DNA of 64,000 nt, taken from assembly GCA_016719535.1 (NCBI GenBank), contig JADJYX010000047.1, positions 124,001-188,000 on the forward strand, read 5' to 3'. How positions within the stretch are numbered: position 1 is the first letter of the stretch; every line of letters begins with the position of its first letter. Below, one piece after another: positions 27,603 to 35,731 of this stretch. The DNA is from Rubrivivax sp. (GTDB lineage: Bacteria > Pseudomonadota > Gammaproteobacteria > Burkholderiales > Burkholderiaceae_C). The translations under genes were made by a program, and so were the position numbers. The notes below the pieces were generated by a model. That model was not told the DNA's origin. It made no database searches and saw only the letters and a program-made list of their open reading frames with translations.

Positions 27603-28454
27603 ATGTCGACGACGAATGGATTGCAAGGCAAGGTTGCGCTGGTTACCGGCGCTACCGCGAAGCGAGGCATGGGACACGCCATCGCGCTGCGGCTGGCGCG
27701 CGAGGGCGCTGACGTTGCGGTATTCGACAAGCTGGAGAGTGCGCGCAGCCTGTTCCCTGGCGACGAAGGCTGGCGCGGTCTGCCGGCGGTGGTCGAGGCC
27801 GTCGAGGCGCTCGGCCGCCGCGCCACCGCGCTCACGGTCGACATCGCCGACGCCGCGGCCACCGATGCCGCAGTCGCGACGGTGATCGAGCGCCTGGGCA
27901 AGGTCGACATCCTGGTCAACTGCGCGGCGATCCGCGGCACGCCGAATGTCGAGCTCGCCGAAGGCGACGCCGCCGAGTGGAAGGCGTTGTTCGACGTCAA
28001 CCTGCTGGGCGCGTTCAACATCACGAAGCCGGTCGTGCGTCACCTGAAGGCGCGCGGCGAGGGCGGCAAGATCATCCACTTCGCGTCCGTTGCCGGACGC
28101 ATGGGCGCGCGCGGCAATGCCGCCTATGCGGCGTCGAAATGGGGCGTGATCGGCCTCGTGCAGTCGCTGGCGCTCGAGGTGGCGGCGCAGCGCATCAATG
28201 TCAACGCCGTGTGCCCGGGCATGATCATCACGAACCTGCGCGACCAGCACATCGAGGACGGCGCGAAGCGGCAGGGCGTGACGGCGGAACAGTTCCGTGC
28301 CGACGAGTATGCGCAGGTCGGCAAGATGATCCCGATCGGCCGCATGGGCACCGTCGACGACATCGCCGACGTCGTGTCCTTCCTCGCCTCCAGCCAGTCC
28401 GACTACATGACCGGGCAGTCGCTGAACGTCTGCGGCGGCGTGCGGATGGACTGA
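27603..28454 (+). CDS. Short-chain dehydrogenase/reductase
   Basis: A 283-residue SDR with cofactor motif VTGATAKRGMGHAIA (about 14-28), NCAA near 110, the catalytic Ser in HFASVAGRMG and the YAASK Tyr/Lys pair. C-terminal FLASSQSDYMTGQSLNVCGG is the classical SDR end. The position between PrpD and crotonase genes suits a 3-hydroxyacyl-CoA dehydrogenase role. A GGGAGACG site precedes the ATG. Confidence 0.9.
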   Translation: MSTTNGLQGKVALVTGATAKRGMGHAIALRLAREGADVAVFDKLESARSLFPGDEGWRGLPAVVEAVEALGRRATALTVDIADAAATDAAVATVIERLGKVDILVNCAAIRGTPNVELAEGDAAEWKALFDVNLLGAFNITKPVVRHLKARGEGGKIIHFASVAGRMGARGNAAYAASKWGVIGLVQSLALEVAAQRINVNAVCPGMIITNLRDQHIEDGAKRQGVTAEQFRADEYAQVGKMIPIGRMGTVDDIADVVSFLASSQSDYMTGQSLNVCGGVRMD

Positions 28455-29230
28455 TGCGGCGCGGCCACGGAACGCAAGCGATGGACGACGACACGCTGCT
28501 GCTGGCGCGCGACGGCGCCGTGGCGACGCTGCGGCTGCTGCGGCCGGTTGCCGATGCCGCGCTCGACCGCACGAGCGCCGCGGCGCTCGTGCGGCAGCTC
28601 GACGAGCTCGAGGCCGACGATGCGCTGCGCGTGCTGGTGCTGCGCTACGACGGCGACGCTGAAACCGGCGCCGCAGCTGCCGGCGCCGACGACGCATCGG
28701 CGACCGCCGGTGCGGTCGAACGCCTCGGCCGCTTCACGCGGCCCGTCGTCGCGGCGATCGATGGCGGGGCGCTCGGCGTTGCACTGGAGCTCGCGCTCGC
28801 CTGCGACCTGCGCGTCGGCACCCACGGCGCGTCCTACGGGCTGCCGCGCATCCGCGTCGGCGCGATGCCGTACGCCGGCGCCACCCAGCGGCTGCCGCGT
28901 CTGGTGGGGCAGGGGCGGGCCTTCGACATGGTGCTGAGCGGCGACGCCGTGGGCACCGCCGAGGCCAGGCGCATCGGGCTGCTGCAGCGTGTCGTCGATC
29001 CGGCGCAGCTCGACGCCTCGGTGCACCTGCTGGCGACCGCGATGGCGCAAGCAGCGCCGGCGTCGATGCGGCTGACGAAGGAAGCGCTGCACCAGGGGCT
29101 CGAGATGACGCTCGACCAGGGGCTGCGCATGGAGCTCGACCTGTACCTGCTGCTGTTTTCCACGGCGGACCGGGTCGAGGGCATCACCGCGTTCCGCGAC
29201 AAGCGCCGGCCGCGCTTCAGCGGCGCCTGA
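28454..29230 (+). CDS. Divergent enoyl-CoA hydratase-like protein, copy 2
   Basis: A 258-residue crotonase-fold protein that lacks key features. The usual F-x-G-G-A-D-L oxyanion loop is replaced by a low-complexity Ala-rich segment (about 70-85). The first Glu position is kept (GVALELALACD), but the second is Arg (GLPRIRVGAMP). It is probably not a simple hydratase. The start overlaps the SDR stop by one base; an ATG at 28481 is an alternative. Confidence 0.75.
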   Translation: MRRGHGTQAMDDDTLLLARDGAVATLRLLRPVADAALDRTSAAALVRQLDELEADDALRVLVLRYDGDAETGAAAAGADDASATAGAVERLGRFTRPVVAAIDGGALGVALELALACDLRVGTHGASYGLPRIRVGAMPYAGATQRLPRLVGQGRAFDMVLSGDAVGTAEARRIGLLQRVVDPAQLDASVHLLATAMAQAAPASMRLTKEALHQGLEMTLDQGLRMELDLYLLLFSTADRVEGITAFRDKRRPRFSGA

Positions 29231-29242
29231 GCGGTGGTGGCG

Positions 29243-29962
29243 ATGGACGCCTTCGACTGCGTGCGCTGCGAGGTCCGCGACGGCATTGCCTGGTTGACGC
29301 TGGACCGGCCACTCAAGGCCAATGCCTACAGCGTACGCATGCGCGACGAGCTGCACGAACTGCTGGATGCGCTGCGCGCCGTCGACGAGGTGCACGTGAT
29401 CGTGATCCGCGGTGCCGGCGACAAGGGCTTCTGCGGCGGCGCCGACCTGTCGGAATTCCTGACCGCGCCGTCCGTGCTGCAGGCGCGCCGCATTCGTGCG
29501 CTGCGCGACCTGTGGACGCTGCTGCGCACGATGCCGCAGCCGACGATCGCCGCCCTGCATGGGCACGTGCTCGGCTCCGGCGTCGAGATCGCCATGTTCT
29601 GCGACCTGCGCATCGCCGCCGACGATGTGGTGATCGGCCTGCCCGAGATGAGCCTCGGCATCCTGCCCGGGGCCGGCGGCACGCAGACGGTGCCGCGCTC
29701 GATCGGCCTCGCGCATGCGCTTGACCTGCTGCTGACGGACCGCCGGCTGGATGCCGACGAGGCGCTGGCTGCCGGGCTGGTGACGCGCTGCGTGCCGCGG
29801 GCGGCGCTGGCCGATACCGTCGAGTCGCTGGCGCGCCGCCTTGCAGGCTTCGAACCGGCCGTGCTGCGCGCTGCGAAAAGGGCGCTGCACGAAGGTGCCG
29901 ACCTGCCACTGCCGCAGGCGCTGCGCCTCGAAGCACGGCTCGCCGCCGTGCACGCAACGTAA
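29243..29962 (+). CDS. Enoyl-CoA hydratase, copy 3 (canonical)
   Basis: A 239-residue crotonase with the oxyanion loop GFCGGADLSEF (about 61-71) and both catalytic glutamates (GSGVEIAMFCD and LPEMSLGILPGAGGTQ). It is the best candidate in the island for true enoyl-CoA hydration. A GTG at 29234 is an alternative start. It lies 8 bases before the CoA-transferase alpha gene. Confidence 0.88.
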   Translation: MDAFDCVRCEVRDGIAWLTLDRPLKANAYSVRMRDELHELLDALRAVDEVHVIVIRGAGDKGFCGGADLSEFLTAPSVLQARRIRALRDLWTLLRTMPQPTIAALHGHVLGSGVEIAMFCDLRIAADDVVIGLPEMSLGILPGAGGTQTVPRSIGLAHALDLLLTDRRLDADEALAAGLVTRCVPRAALADTVESLARRLAGFEPAVLRAAKRALHEGADLPLPQALRLEARLAAVHAT

Positions 29963-29970
29963 ACCACCCC

Positions 29971-30705
29971 ATGAACAAGATCGTCTCCACCCTGCAGGAC
30001 GCCATTGCCGACATTTCCGACGGCGCCACGATCGCGATTGGCGGCTTCTTTGCCGCCGGCGTGCCGCGTGCGCTGCTGCGCGCTTTGATCGCGCGCCGCG
30101 TGCGCCGGCTGACCCTGGCCTGCGGTGCCGGGCCGCTGCTCGGCGCGCAGGCCGAACTCGACGAACTGGTCGCCAACGGCCAGATCGCGAAGGTGATCGA
30201 TTCGTACGCGCTGTTCCGCTCGGCGACGAAGGGGCTGCAGCATGCCTTCGAGCAGCAGGTGCGCGCCGGCATGATCGAGCTCGAGATCCATCCGATGGGC
30301 ACGCTGGCCGAGAAATACCGGGCCGCCGGCGCCGGCATCCCGGCCTTCTTCGTCTCGACCGGCGCCGGCTCGAAGGTCGAGGACAGCCGCCTGACCAACC
30401 GGCACGAGCACCGGCAGCCGAAGGAAGTCCGGGTCATCGACGGCCGCCGCTGCATGCTCGAGCACGCACTGCAGCCCGACTACGCCTTCGTCCATGCGGC
30501 CAGTGCCGATGCCGACGGCAACCTGCGCTACCGCAAGACGGCCCGCAATTTCAACCACGTGATGGCGATGGCCGCGCGCACGACGATCGCCGAGGTCGAG
30601 CGCATCGTCGAGCCGGGCGACGCCGACACCGTGCACACCGCCGGCATCTTCGTGCAGCGTGTCGTCCACGTGCCGCGCGAGGCCGTGCAGATCCCGCAGC
30701 TCTGA
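29971..30705 (+). CDS. Class I 3-oxoacid CoA-transferase, alpha subunit
   Basis: A 244-residue subunit with the glycine-rich IAIGGFFAAGVPRALL loop near 23-38 and the family segments LEIHPMGTLAEKYRA and AFFVSTGAGSKVED. It pairs with the beta subunit 17 bases downstream. SCOT-type enzymes move CoA between succinyl-CoA and 3-oxoacids. In this pathway it may release or activate an oxoacid. Confidence 0.88.
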   Translation: MNKIVSTLQDAIADISDGATIAIGGFFAAGVPRALLRALIARRVRRLTLACGAGPLLGAQAELDELVANGQIAKVIDSYALFRSATKGLQHAFEQQVRAGMIELEIHPMGTLAEKYRAAGAGIPAFFVSTGAGSKVEDSRLTNRHEHRQPKEVRVIDGRRCMLEHALQPDYAFVHAASADADGNLRYRKTARNFNHVMAMAARTTIAEVERIVEPGDADTVHTAGIFVQRVVHVPREAVQIPQL

Positions 30706-30722
30706 GGCGAGAGGAACGATCA

Positions 30723-31394
30723 ATGAAGTTCGAAGGCCTGCCGCGCGAGATGATCGCGCTTCGCGTCAGCCAGGCGATCCCGGAAGGCGCCTACGTCAAT
30801 CTCGGCATCGGCATCCCGACGCTGATCGGCAACTGGCTCGACGGGCGCGACGTCGTGCTGCAGTCCGAGATCGGCATGCTGAAGACCGGTGGCCTCGCCG
30901 AGGGCGACGACATCGACCAGGATCTCATCAATGCCAGCTGCCAGCCCGTGCTCGAACAGCCGGGGTCGAGTTTCGTCGACATCTGCGAATCGTTCGCGAT
31001 GATCCGTGGCGGCCACATCGATATCACCGTGATGGGCGCATTCCAGGTCAACCCGGCGGGCGACTTCGCGTCCTGGTCGAACCCTGCACGCGGCCTCGAC
31101 GGGGTCGGCAACGTCGGTGGTTCGATGGACCTGGCGGCGGGCGCACGGCGGCTCTTCATCGCCATGGAGCACACCACGACCGACGGCCGGCCGAAGATCG
31201 TGCGCGAGCTCGGCTACCCGGCGACCGCACGCGGCAAGGTCGCGATGATCTTCACCGACCTGGCGGTGATCGAGGTCACGCCGCAGGGGCTGAAGCTGCT
31301 CGAGGTCTGCCCGGGGCTGAGCGCGGCCGACGTGCAGTCGGTCACCGAGCCGACGCTGATCGTCGCGCCGGACCTGCGCGAGATCGAGTTGTAG
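30723..31394 (+). CDS. Class I 3-oxoacid CoA-transferase, beta subunit
   Basis: A 223-residue beta subunit. NLGIGIPTLIGNW near 24-36 and the catalytic-Glu region VLQSEIGMLKTGG (Glu at about 49; the family usually reads SENG) show a functional active site. The C-terminal GLKLLEVCPG motif is typical. AGAGGAAC precedes the ATG. It offers an intact contrast to the fused protein at 33941, which lacks this Glu. Confidence 0.9.
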   Translation: MKFEGLPREMIALRVSQAIPEGAYVNLGIGIPTLIGNWLDGRDVVLQSEIGMLKTGGLAEGDDIDQDLINASCQPVLEQPGSSFVDICESFAMIRGGHIDITVMGAFQVNPAGDFASWSNPARGLDGVGNVGGSMDLAAGARRLFIAMEHTTTDGRPKIVRELGYPATARGKVAMIFTDLAVIEVTPQGLKLLEVCPGLSAADVQSVTEPTLIVAPDLREIEL

Positions 31395-31418
31395 CAACAT
31401 CCGTCGAAAGGAATGAAG

Positions 31419-31538
31419 ATGGCCAACCTGGTGGGAAAGCGCTACGTCTGCGTCAAGTGCGGCGCGGCATTCATCGTCACGCGCGGTGGGCAGGGCACTG
31501 TCTCGTGCTGCGGCCAGCCCGTGCAACCCAAGTCGTGA
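31419..31538 (+). CDS. Desulforedoxin-like miniprotein 1
   Basis: A 39-residue protein. It has the desulforedoxin pattern C-x2-C ... C-C: YVCVKCGAAF then a Gly-rich turn, VSCCGQPV. The length matches free-standing desulforedoxin (about 36). AAAGGA lies six bases upstream of the ATG at 31419; another in-frame ATG at 31413 is too close to it. Four cysteines suggest an Fe(Cys)4 or Zn(Cys)4 site. It is followed 13 bases later by a paralogue. Function in this pathway is unknown. Confidence 0.75.
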   Translation: MANLVGKRYVCVKCGAAFIVTRGGQGTVSCCGQPVQPKS

Positions 31539-31551
31539 AGGAGTCCGTGCG

Positions 31552-31692
31552 ATGACCCAACTCGGCAAGCGCTACCGCTGCGCGCTCTGCGGTACCGAGA
31601 TCCTGTGCACGAAGGGCGGCGCGGGCACACCTCAGTGCTGCGACGAGGAGATGAAGGTGCAGGAACCGAAGCCGCTGCCTTCGTCGGACTGA
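31552..31692 (+). CDS. Desulforedoxin-like miniprotein 2
   Basis: A 46-residue paralogue of the preceding gene. It shares the GKRY-x-C-x2-CG start and the vicinal Cys pair (YRCALCGTEI, PQCCDEEM), plus a short charged/proline tail. GGAG lies 11 bases before the ATG. Tandem genes of this kind could form heterodimers, since desulforedoxin is a dimer. Confidence 0.75.
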   Translation: MTQLGKRYRCALCGTEILCTKGGAGTPQCCDEEMKVQEPKPLPSSD

Positions 31693-31746
31693 CGCCGCCG
31701 TGGACGCACCCGCATCCAGCGGCAGCGCCTGAGCCGCCGCGCCGGC

Positions 31747-33819
31747 ATGCAGCCGCTGCGCGGGCTGCGCGTGCTCGACCTCGGCGACGAGGTGGCGAGC
31801 CGTGCCGCGCGCCTGCTCGCCGATCTCGGCGCCGAGGTCGAGGCGGTCGATCCGGCCACCGCGCCGTCGGCCGGCGCGGTGCGGCGTGCCGACGTGCTGC
31901 TGCAGAGCGCAGCCACCGGCCCGGACCCGCGGCCGCGCGCCGACCCTGCCGCGCTGGCGGCGCTGAACCGGCAGCTGGTCAGCGTCACGGTCAGCGGCTT
32001 CGGCAGCGGCGGCCCGCATGGCGACGCTGCCAGCTGCGACCTCGTGCTCGTCGCTGCCGGCGGGCTGCTCGCGCTGTGCGGCGAACCCGACGCGCCGCCA
32101 GTGCGTCCGCACGGCCGCACGGCTTATCACGCTGCCGCACTGAGCGCGGCCGTCGCGGCACTGCTCGGCCTGGCACGGCGCCGCCGCATCGGCCGCGGCG
32201 CGGCGATCGAGCTGTCGGCGCAGGAAGCGGTGGCGTCGATGCTCGAGCACGCGCTGGTGAACCACCTCGCGGGTGGTGCCGTCGCGAAAAGGCAGGGTGG
32301 GCTGGCCTGGAACGGCTCGTCGTTCATCCTGCCCTGCCGCGACGGCCACATCGTCGCCACGGCGGCGACGCAGTGGCAGACGCTGGTCGAGTGGGTCGCT
32401 GCCGACGGCGCTGCCGGCGATCTGGCCGAGCCGCGCTGGCAAGATCCGGTGCTGCGCCGGCGCGAAGTCGCGCACCTCGTCGACATGCTCGGGCGCTGGT
32501 CGCGTCGGCATGCGGTCGACGAGCTGTTCGAGACCGCGCAGGCACTGCGGCTGCCGTGGGCGCCGGTGCGCACGCCGCAGCAGGTGGCGCAGTGTCCGCA
32601 GCTGGCGGCCCGCGGCTTCCGCGGCCGGCCCTACCGCCTGGCCGCGGCGCCGCGCATGGCGCCGCCGCGGCCGCAGGCCGGCTGCGGCGACACGGCGCTG
32701 CACGGGCTGCGCGTGCTCGACTTCAGCTGGGTGCTCGCCGGCCCCTATGCGACGCGGCTGCTCGCCGATTTCGGCGCCGACGTCGTCAAGGTGCAGTCGG
32801 CACGCACGGGTGCCAACGCGTCGCCCGATGCCTACCACGAGGCCTGGAACCGCAACAAGCGCTCGCTCGCCATCGACATGACGCAACCGCAAGCGCGCGG
32901 CCTGGTGCTCGACCTCGTGCGGCAGTGCGACGTGCTGGTGCAGAACTTCGCGCCGCGGGTGATGGCGAACTGGGGTCTGGACGCCGCGACCCTGCACGAC
33001 GCCAACCCGCGCCTCGTCGTGCTCGGTATCTCGGCGATGGGCCGCAGCGGGCCGTGGCGCGACCACGTCGGCTTCGGCCCCGGGCTGCAGGCGCTGTCCG
33101 GCATGACCCATGCCTGCTCGGCCGATCCGGCGCGGCCGACCGGCCTCGGCCATGCACATGCCGATCACCTGATGGGCCTGTTCGGCGCGCTCGCGGTGCT
33201 GGCCGCGCTGCAAGCGCGCGCCCGCAGTGGTCGCGGCACCGACATCGACCTCTCCGGTCTGGAAGCGATGGCGACGCTGGCGACCGAGCCCGCCGCCGGC
33301 CCGGAAGGCGAGCCGGAAGGCATCTACCGCTGCCGCGGCGACGACCGCTGGTGCGTGCTGTCGGTGCGCGGTGACGCACAGTGGCACCGCTTCGCAGGCG
33401 CGGTCGGCGCCGCCGGCAGCGACTGGACGCTCGATCCTGCCTTCGCCACGGCCGCCGGACGCCGACACGGGCGCGCACGCCTGGACGCTTGCGTGCAGCG
33501 CTGGACCGGCACGCTGGCGTGCGACGACGTCGTCACCAGGCTGCGTGCCGTCGGCCTCGCTGCGGCGCCGGTGCAGCACGTCGACGAACTGGTTGTCGAC
33601 CCGCAGCTGCGCCGGCGCGGTTTTTTCGCCGAGGTCGACGCCGGGCCGCGCGGCCGCATCCGCATCGACCGCAGCCCGATCCGGTTCGTCGACGACGAAC
33701 GCGTGCGCTTCACCGCGGCGCCGGCGCTCGGCGCCGACGGCCAGCGCGTGCTCGGGGATTGGCTCGGCCTCGATGCCGCGGCGGTCGCGCGGCTGCAGGC
33801 CGCCGGCGTGCTGCGCTGA
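31747..33819 (+). CDS. Tandem-fused family III CoA-transferase with degenerate N-terminal half
   Basis: A 690-residue protein of two CaiB/BaiF domains (about 1-305 and 320-690). The first is short, lacks the CoA-binding details, and has His where the nucleophile Asp should be (GRTAYHAAALSAAV). The second is intact: DFSWVLAGPYATRLLADFG, FGADVVKVQSA and the Asp in HAHADHLMGLF. The N-terminal half is probably structural. It is the last gene of the operator-D operon, before a hairpin. Confidence 0.85.
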   Translation: MQPLRGLRVLDLGDEVASRAARLLADLGAEVEAVDPATAPSAGAVRRADVLLQSAATGPDPRPRADPAALAALNRQLVSVTVSGFGSGGPHGDAASCDLVLVAAGGLLALCGEPDAPPVRPHGRTAYHAAALSAAVAALLGLARRRRIGRGAAIELSAQEAVASMLEHALVNHLAGGAVAKRQGGLAWNGSSFILPCRDGHIVATAATQWQTLVEWVAADGAAGDLAEPRWQDPVLRRREVAHLVDMLGRWSRRHAVDELFETAQALRLPWAPVRTPQQVAQCPQLAARGFRGRPYRLAAAPRMAPPRPQAGCGDTALHGLRVLDFSWVLAGPYATRLLADFGADVVKVQSARTGANASPDAYHEAWNRNKRSLAIDMTQPQARGLVLDLVRQCDVLVQNFAPRVMANWGLDAATLHDANPRLVVLGISAMGRSGPWRDHVGFGPGLQALSGMTHACSADPARPTGLGHAHADHLMGLFGALAVLAALQARARSGRGTDIDLSGLEAMATLATEPAAGPEGEPEGIYRCRGDDRWCVLSVRGDAQWHRFAGAVGAAGSDWTLDPAFATAAGRRHGRARLDACVQRWTGTLACDDVVTRLRAVGLAAAPVQHVDELVVDPQLRRRGFFAEVDAGPRGRIRIDRSPIRFVDDERVRFTAAPALGADGQRVLGDWLGLDAAAVARLQAAGVLR

Positions 33820-33861
33820 GAGCTTGTGAAGCGACGTGGCGCCGGTCCGATCCGGCCGGCA

Positions 33862-33883
33862 GCCTCCGGGCAATCCCGGAGGC
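33862..33883 (+). terminator. Hairpin after the operator-D operon
   Basis: A perfect 9-bp stem (GCCTCCGGG / CCCGGAGGC) with a CAAT loop, 42 bp after the CoA-transferase stop. There is no T-run after it, so it may be a weak terminator or only a stabilising stem. Confidence 0.45.
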
Positions 33884-33905
33884 CAGGCGCTTGGCGTGCT
33901 GACGC

Positions 33906-33918
33906 TTATAAAGCATAA
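33906..33918. promoter_or_regulatory. TTAT-N5-ATAA operator copy E
   Basis: TTATAAAGCATAA followed by TGATCA, only 22 bp before the ATG at 33941. CATAAT could be the -10, which would give a very short leader. Confidence 0.65.
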
Positions 33919-33940
33919 TGATCAAAAGCCGGCCCCCACG

Positions 33941-35731
33941 ATGATGTCCGACACCCCTTCCACCGATGCAGCAGGCACCGCCGCGAGACCCGCCGGTTCG
34001 AAGGCGGCCGACCTCGCGCAGGCCATGCGCCGCCATGTCGAGCCCGGCTGCGTGCTGCACCTGGCCGGCGGAATCGGCGGGCCGGGCGCGGCGATCGCCG
34101 AGCTGCTGCGCACCTTCCGCAGCCGCGCGCCCGGCTTCACGATCGTGCAGAGCACCGTCTGCGGTCACGCGCTGAACCTCGTCCACGCCGGGCTCGTGAA
34201 GCGGCTGGTCTGCGCCGTCGCCGCCGACATCTCCGGCTCGGCGCGGCCGAGCCGCGTCATCCAGCGGGCGATCGACCGCGGCCTGGAGCTGGAGAACTGG
34301 TCGCTGCTGGCCTTGCAGCAGCGGCTGATGGCGGGTGCGTTCGGCGTGCCGCTGATGCCGACGCGATCGATCGGCGGCAGCGACCTCGAGCGCGATCATG
34401 CGGGCCGCTTCGCGCGCATGCCGGATCCCTTCGGCGACGGCGAGGTCGGTGTCGTGCGCGCGCTCGTGCCCGACCTGTCGATCGTCCACGGCTGCATCGC
34501 CGACGAGGACGGCAACACCGTGCTGGCGGCGCCGGCGGGCGAAGACCTGTGGGGCGCGCTGGCCAGCCGGCGCGGCGTCATCGTGACGGTCGAGCGCATC
34601 GCTTCGGCCGCTGAAGTGCGCCGCCATGCGGCGATGGTGAAGATTCCGTCGCACCGCGTGCTGGCGGTCTGCGCCGCACCGCTGGGGCTGCACCCGTTCG
34701 CGCTGCCCGATCCGGGCATCGGCCGCTTCCGCGCCTACGAACAGGACGCAGCCTTCCTCGGCTCACTGAGCCGCGCGGCGCGCGAGCCGGCCACGCTCGA
34801 CGCCTGGCTCGACGAATGGGTGCACGGCTGTGCCTCGCACGCGGCCTACCTGCGACGGCTCGGCCGCGGCCGCATCGCCGCGCTGCGGCCGCGGCCGCCT
34901 TCGGCCGCCGAGCCACCGGCGCCAGGCGACCCGCTGGGCGCGCCGGCCGATGCCGACGAAACGATGCTGGTCGTGCTGGCGCGCGAGATCGCGCGCTGCG
35001 TGCGACAGCATGGCCACCGGATCGTGCTGGCCGGTGCGGGCGTCGGTGCGACCGCGGCGTTTCTCGCCCACCTGAGGCTGCGCGACGAAGGCTGCACGGT
35101 CGAGTTGCTGACCGGCAACGGTCAGTTCGGCTATGCGCCGCAACCCGGCGGCTCGGTGCTGGCCAGCGAAGCCGGCGTGCGCAGTTCGCGCATGCTCGCC
35201 GATACCGTGACGGCGCAGGGCGTGCTCGTCGGCGGTGGTCACAACCGCTGCCTGGCGGTGCTTGGCGCCGGGCAGGTCGATCGCCACGGCGCCATCAACT
35301 CGACGCTGACCACCGACGGCCGTTTCCTCGTCGGCTCGGGCGGCGCCAACGACGCGCTGAATGCCGATGAGGTGATCGTCGTGCTGACCCAGTCGCGCGA
35401 CCGCTTCGTCGAGCAACTGCCCTACGTGACCGGCCGCGGCGACCGCGTGATGACCGTGGTGTCGTCGCTGGCGGTGCTGCGCAAGCCGGCCGCCGGCGAT
35501 GAGCTGAGGCTGGCAGCGCTGCTGCCGCCGGTGCCTTCGCTCGCCGGTGCGCTCGACGCGGTGCGCGCCGCCTGCGGCTGGCCGCTGGCCGTCGACCCCG
35601 AGGTGCAGGCGCTCGACGCGCCGACCGACCGTGAACTCGCGCTGCTGCGCTGGCTGCGCGACCCCCAAGGAGATGCTGCGATGAAGAACCGGAAAGCGAC
35701 GACGATGCACCAAGCCGAGGTCGTCAAATGA
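33941..35731 (+). CDS. Fused class I CoA-transferase-like protein lacking the catalytic Glu (IpdAB-like?)
   Basis: A 596-residue fusion of an alpha-like half (about 20-290; LHLAGGIGGPGAAIAELL) and a beta-like half (about 340-570). In the beta half, where class I transferases have S-E-N/S-G, this one reads LLTGNGQFGYAPQPGG, so the Glu nucleophile seems to be Gly. The fold without the Glu is known from IpdAB, hydrolases that open a steroid ring. A C-C hydrolase rather than a transferase is therefore plausible. ATG at 33941 or 33944. The end overlaps the next gene by ATGA. Confidence 0.7.
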   Translation: MMSDTPSTDAAGTAARPAGSKAADLAQAMRRHVEPGCVLHLAGGIGGPGAAIAELLRTFRSRAPGFTIVQSTVCGHALNLVHAGLVKRLVCAVAADISGSARPSRVIQRAIDRGLELENWSLLALQQRLMAGAFGVPLMPTRSIGGSDLERDHAGRFARMPDPFGDGEVGVVRALVPDLSIVHGCIADEDGNTVLAAPAGEDLWGALASRRGVIVTVERIASAAEVRRHAAMVKIPSHRVLAVCAAPLGLHPFALPDPGIGRFRAYEQDAAFLGSLSRAAREPATLDAWLDEWVHGCASHAAYLRRLGRGRIAALRPRPPSAAEPPAPGDPLGAPADADETMLVVLAREIARCVRQHGHRIVLAGAGVGATAAFLAHLRLRDEGCTVELLTGNGQFGYAPQPGGSVLASEAGVRSSRMLADTVTAQGVLVGGGHNRCLAVLGAGQVDRHGAINSTLTTDGRFLVGSGGANDALNADEVIVVLTQSRDRFVEQLPYVTGRGDRVMTVVSSLAVLRKPAAGDELRLAALLPPVPSLAGALDAVRAACGWPLAVDPEVQALDAPTDRELALLRWLRDPQGDAAMKNRKATTMHQAEVVK

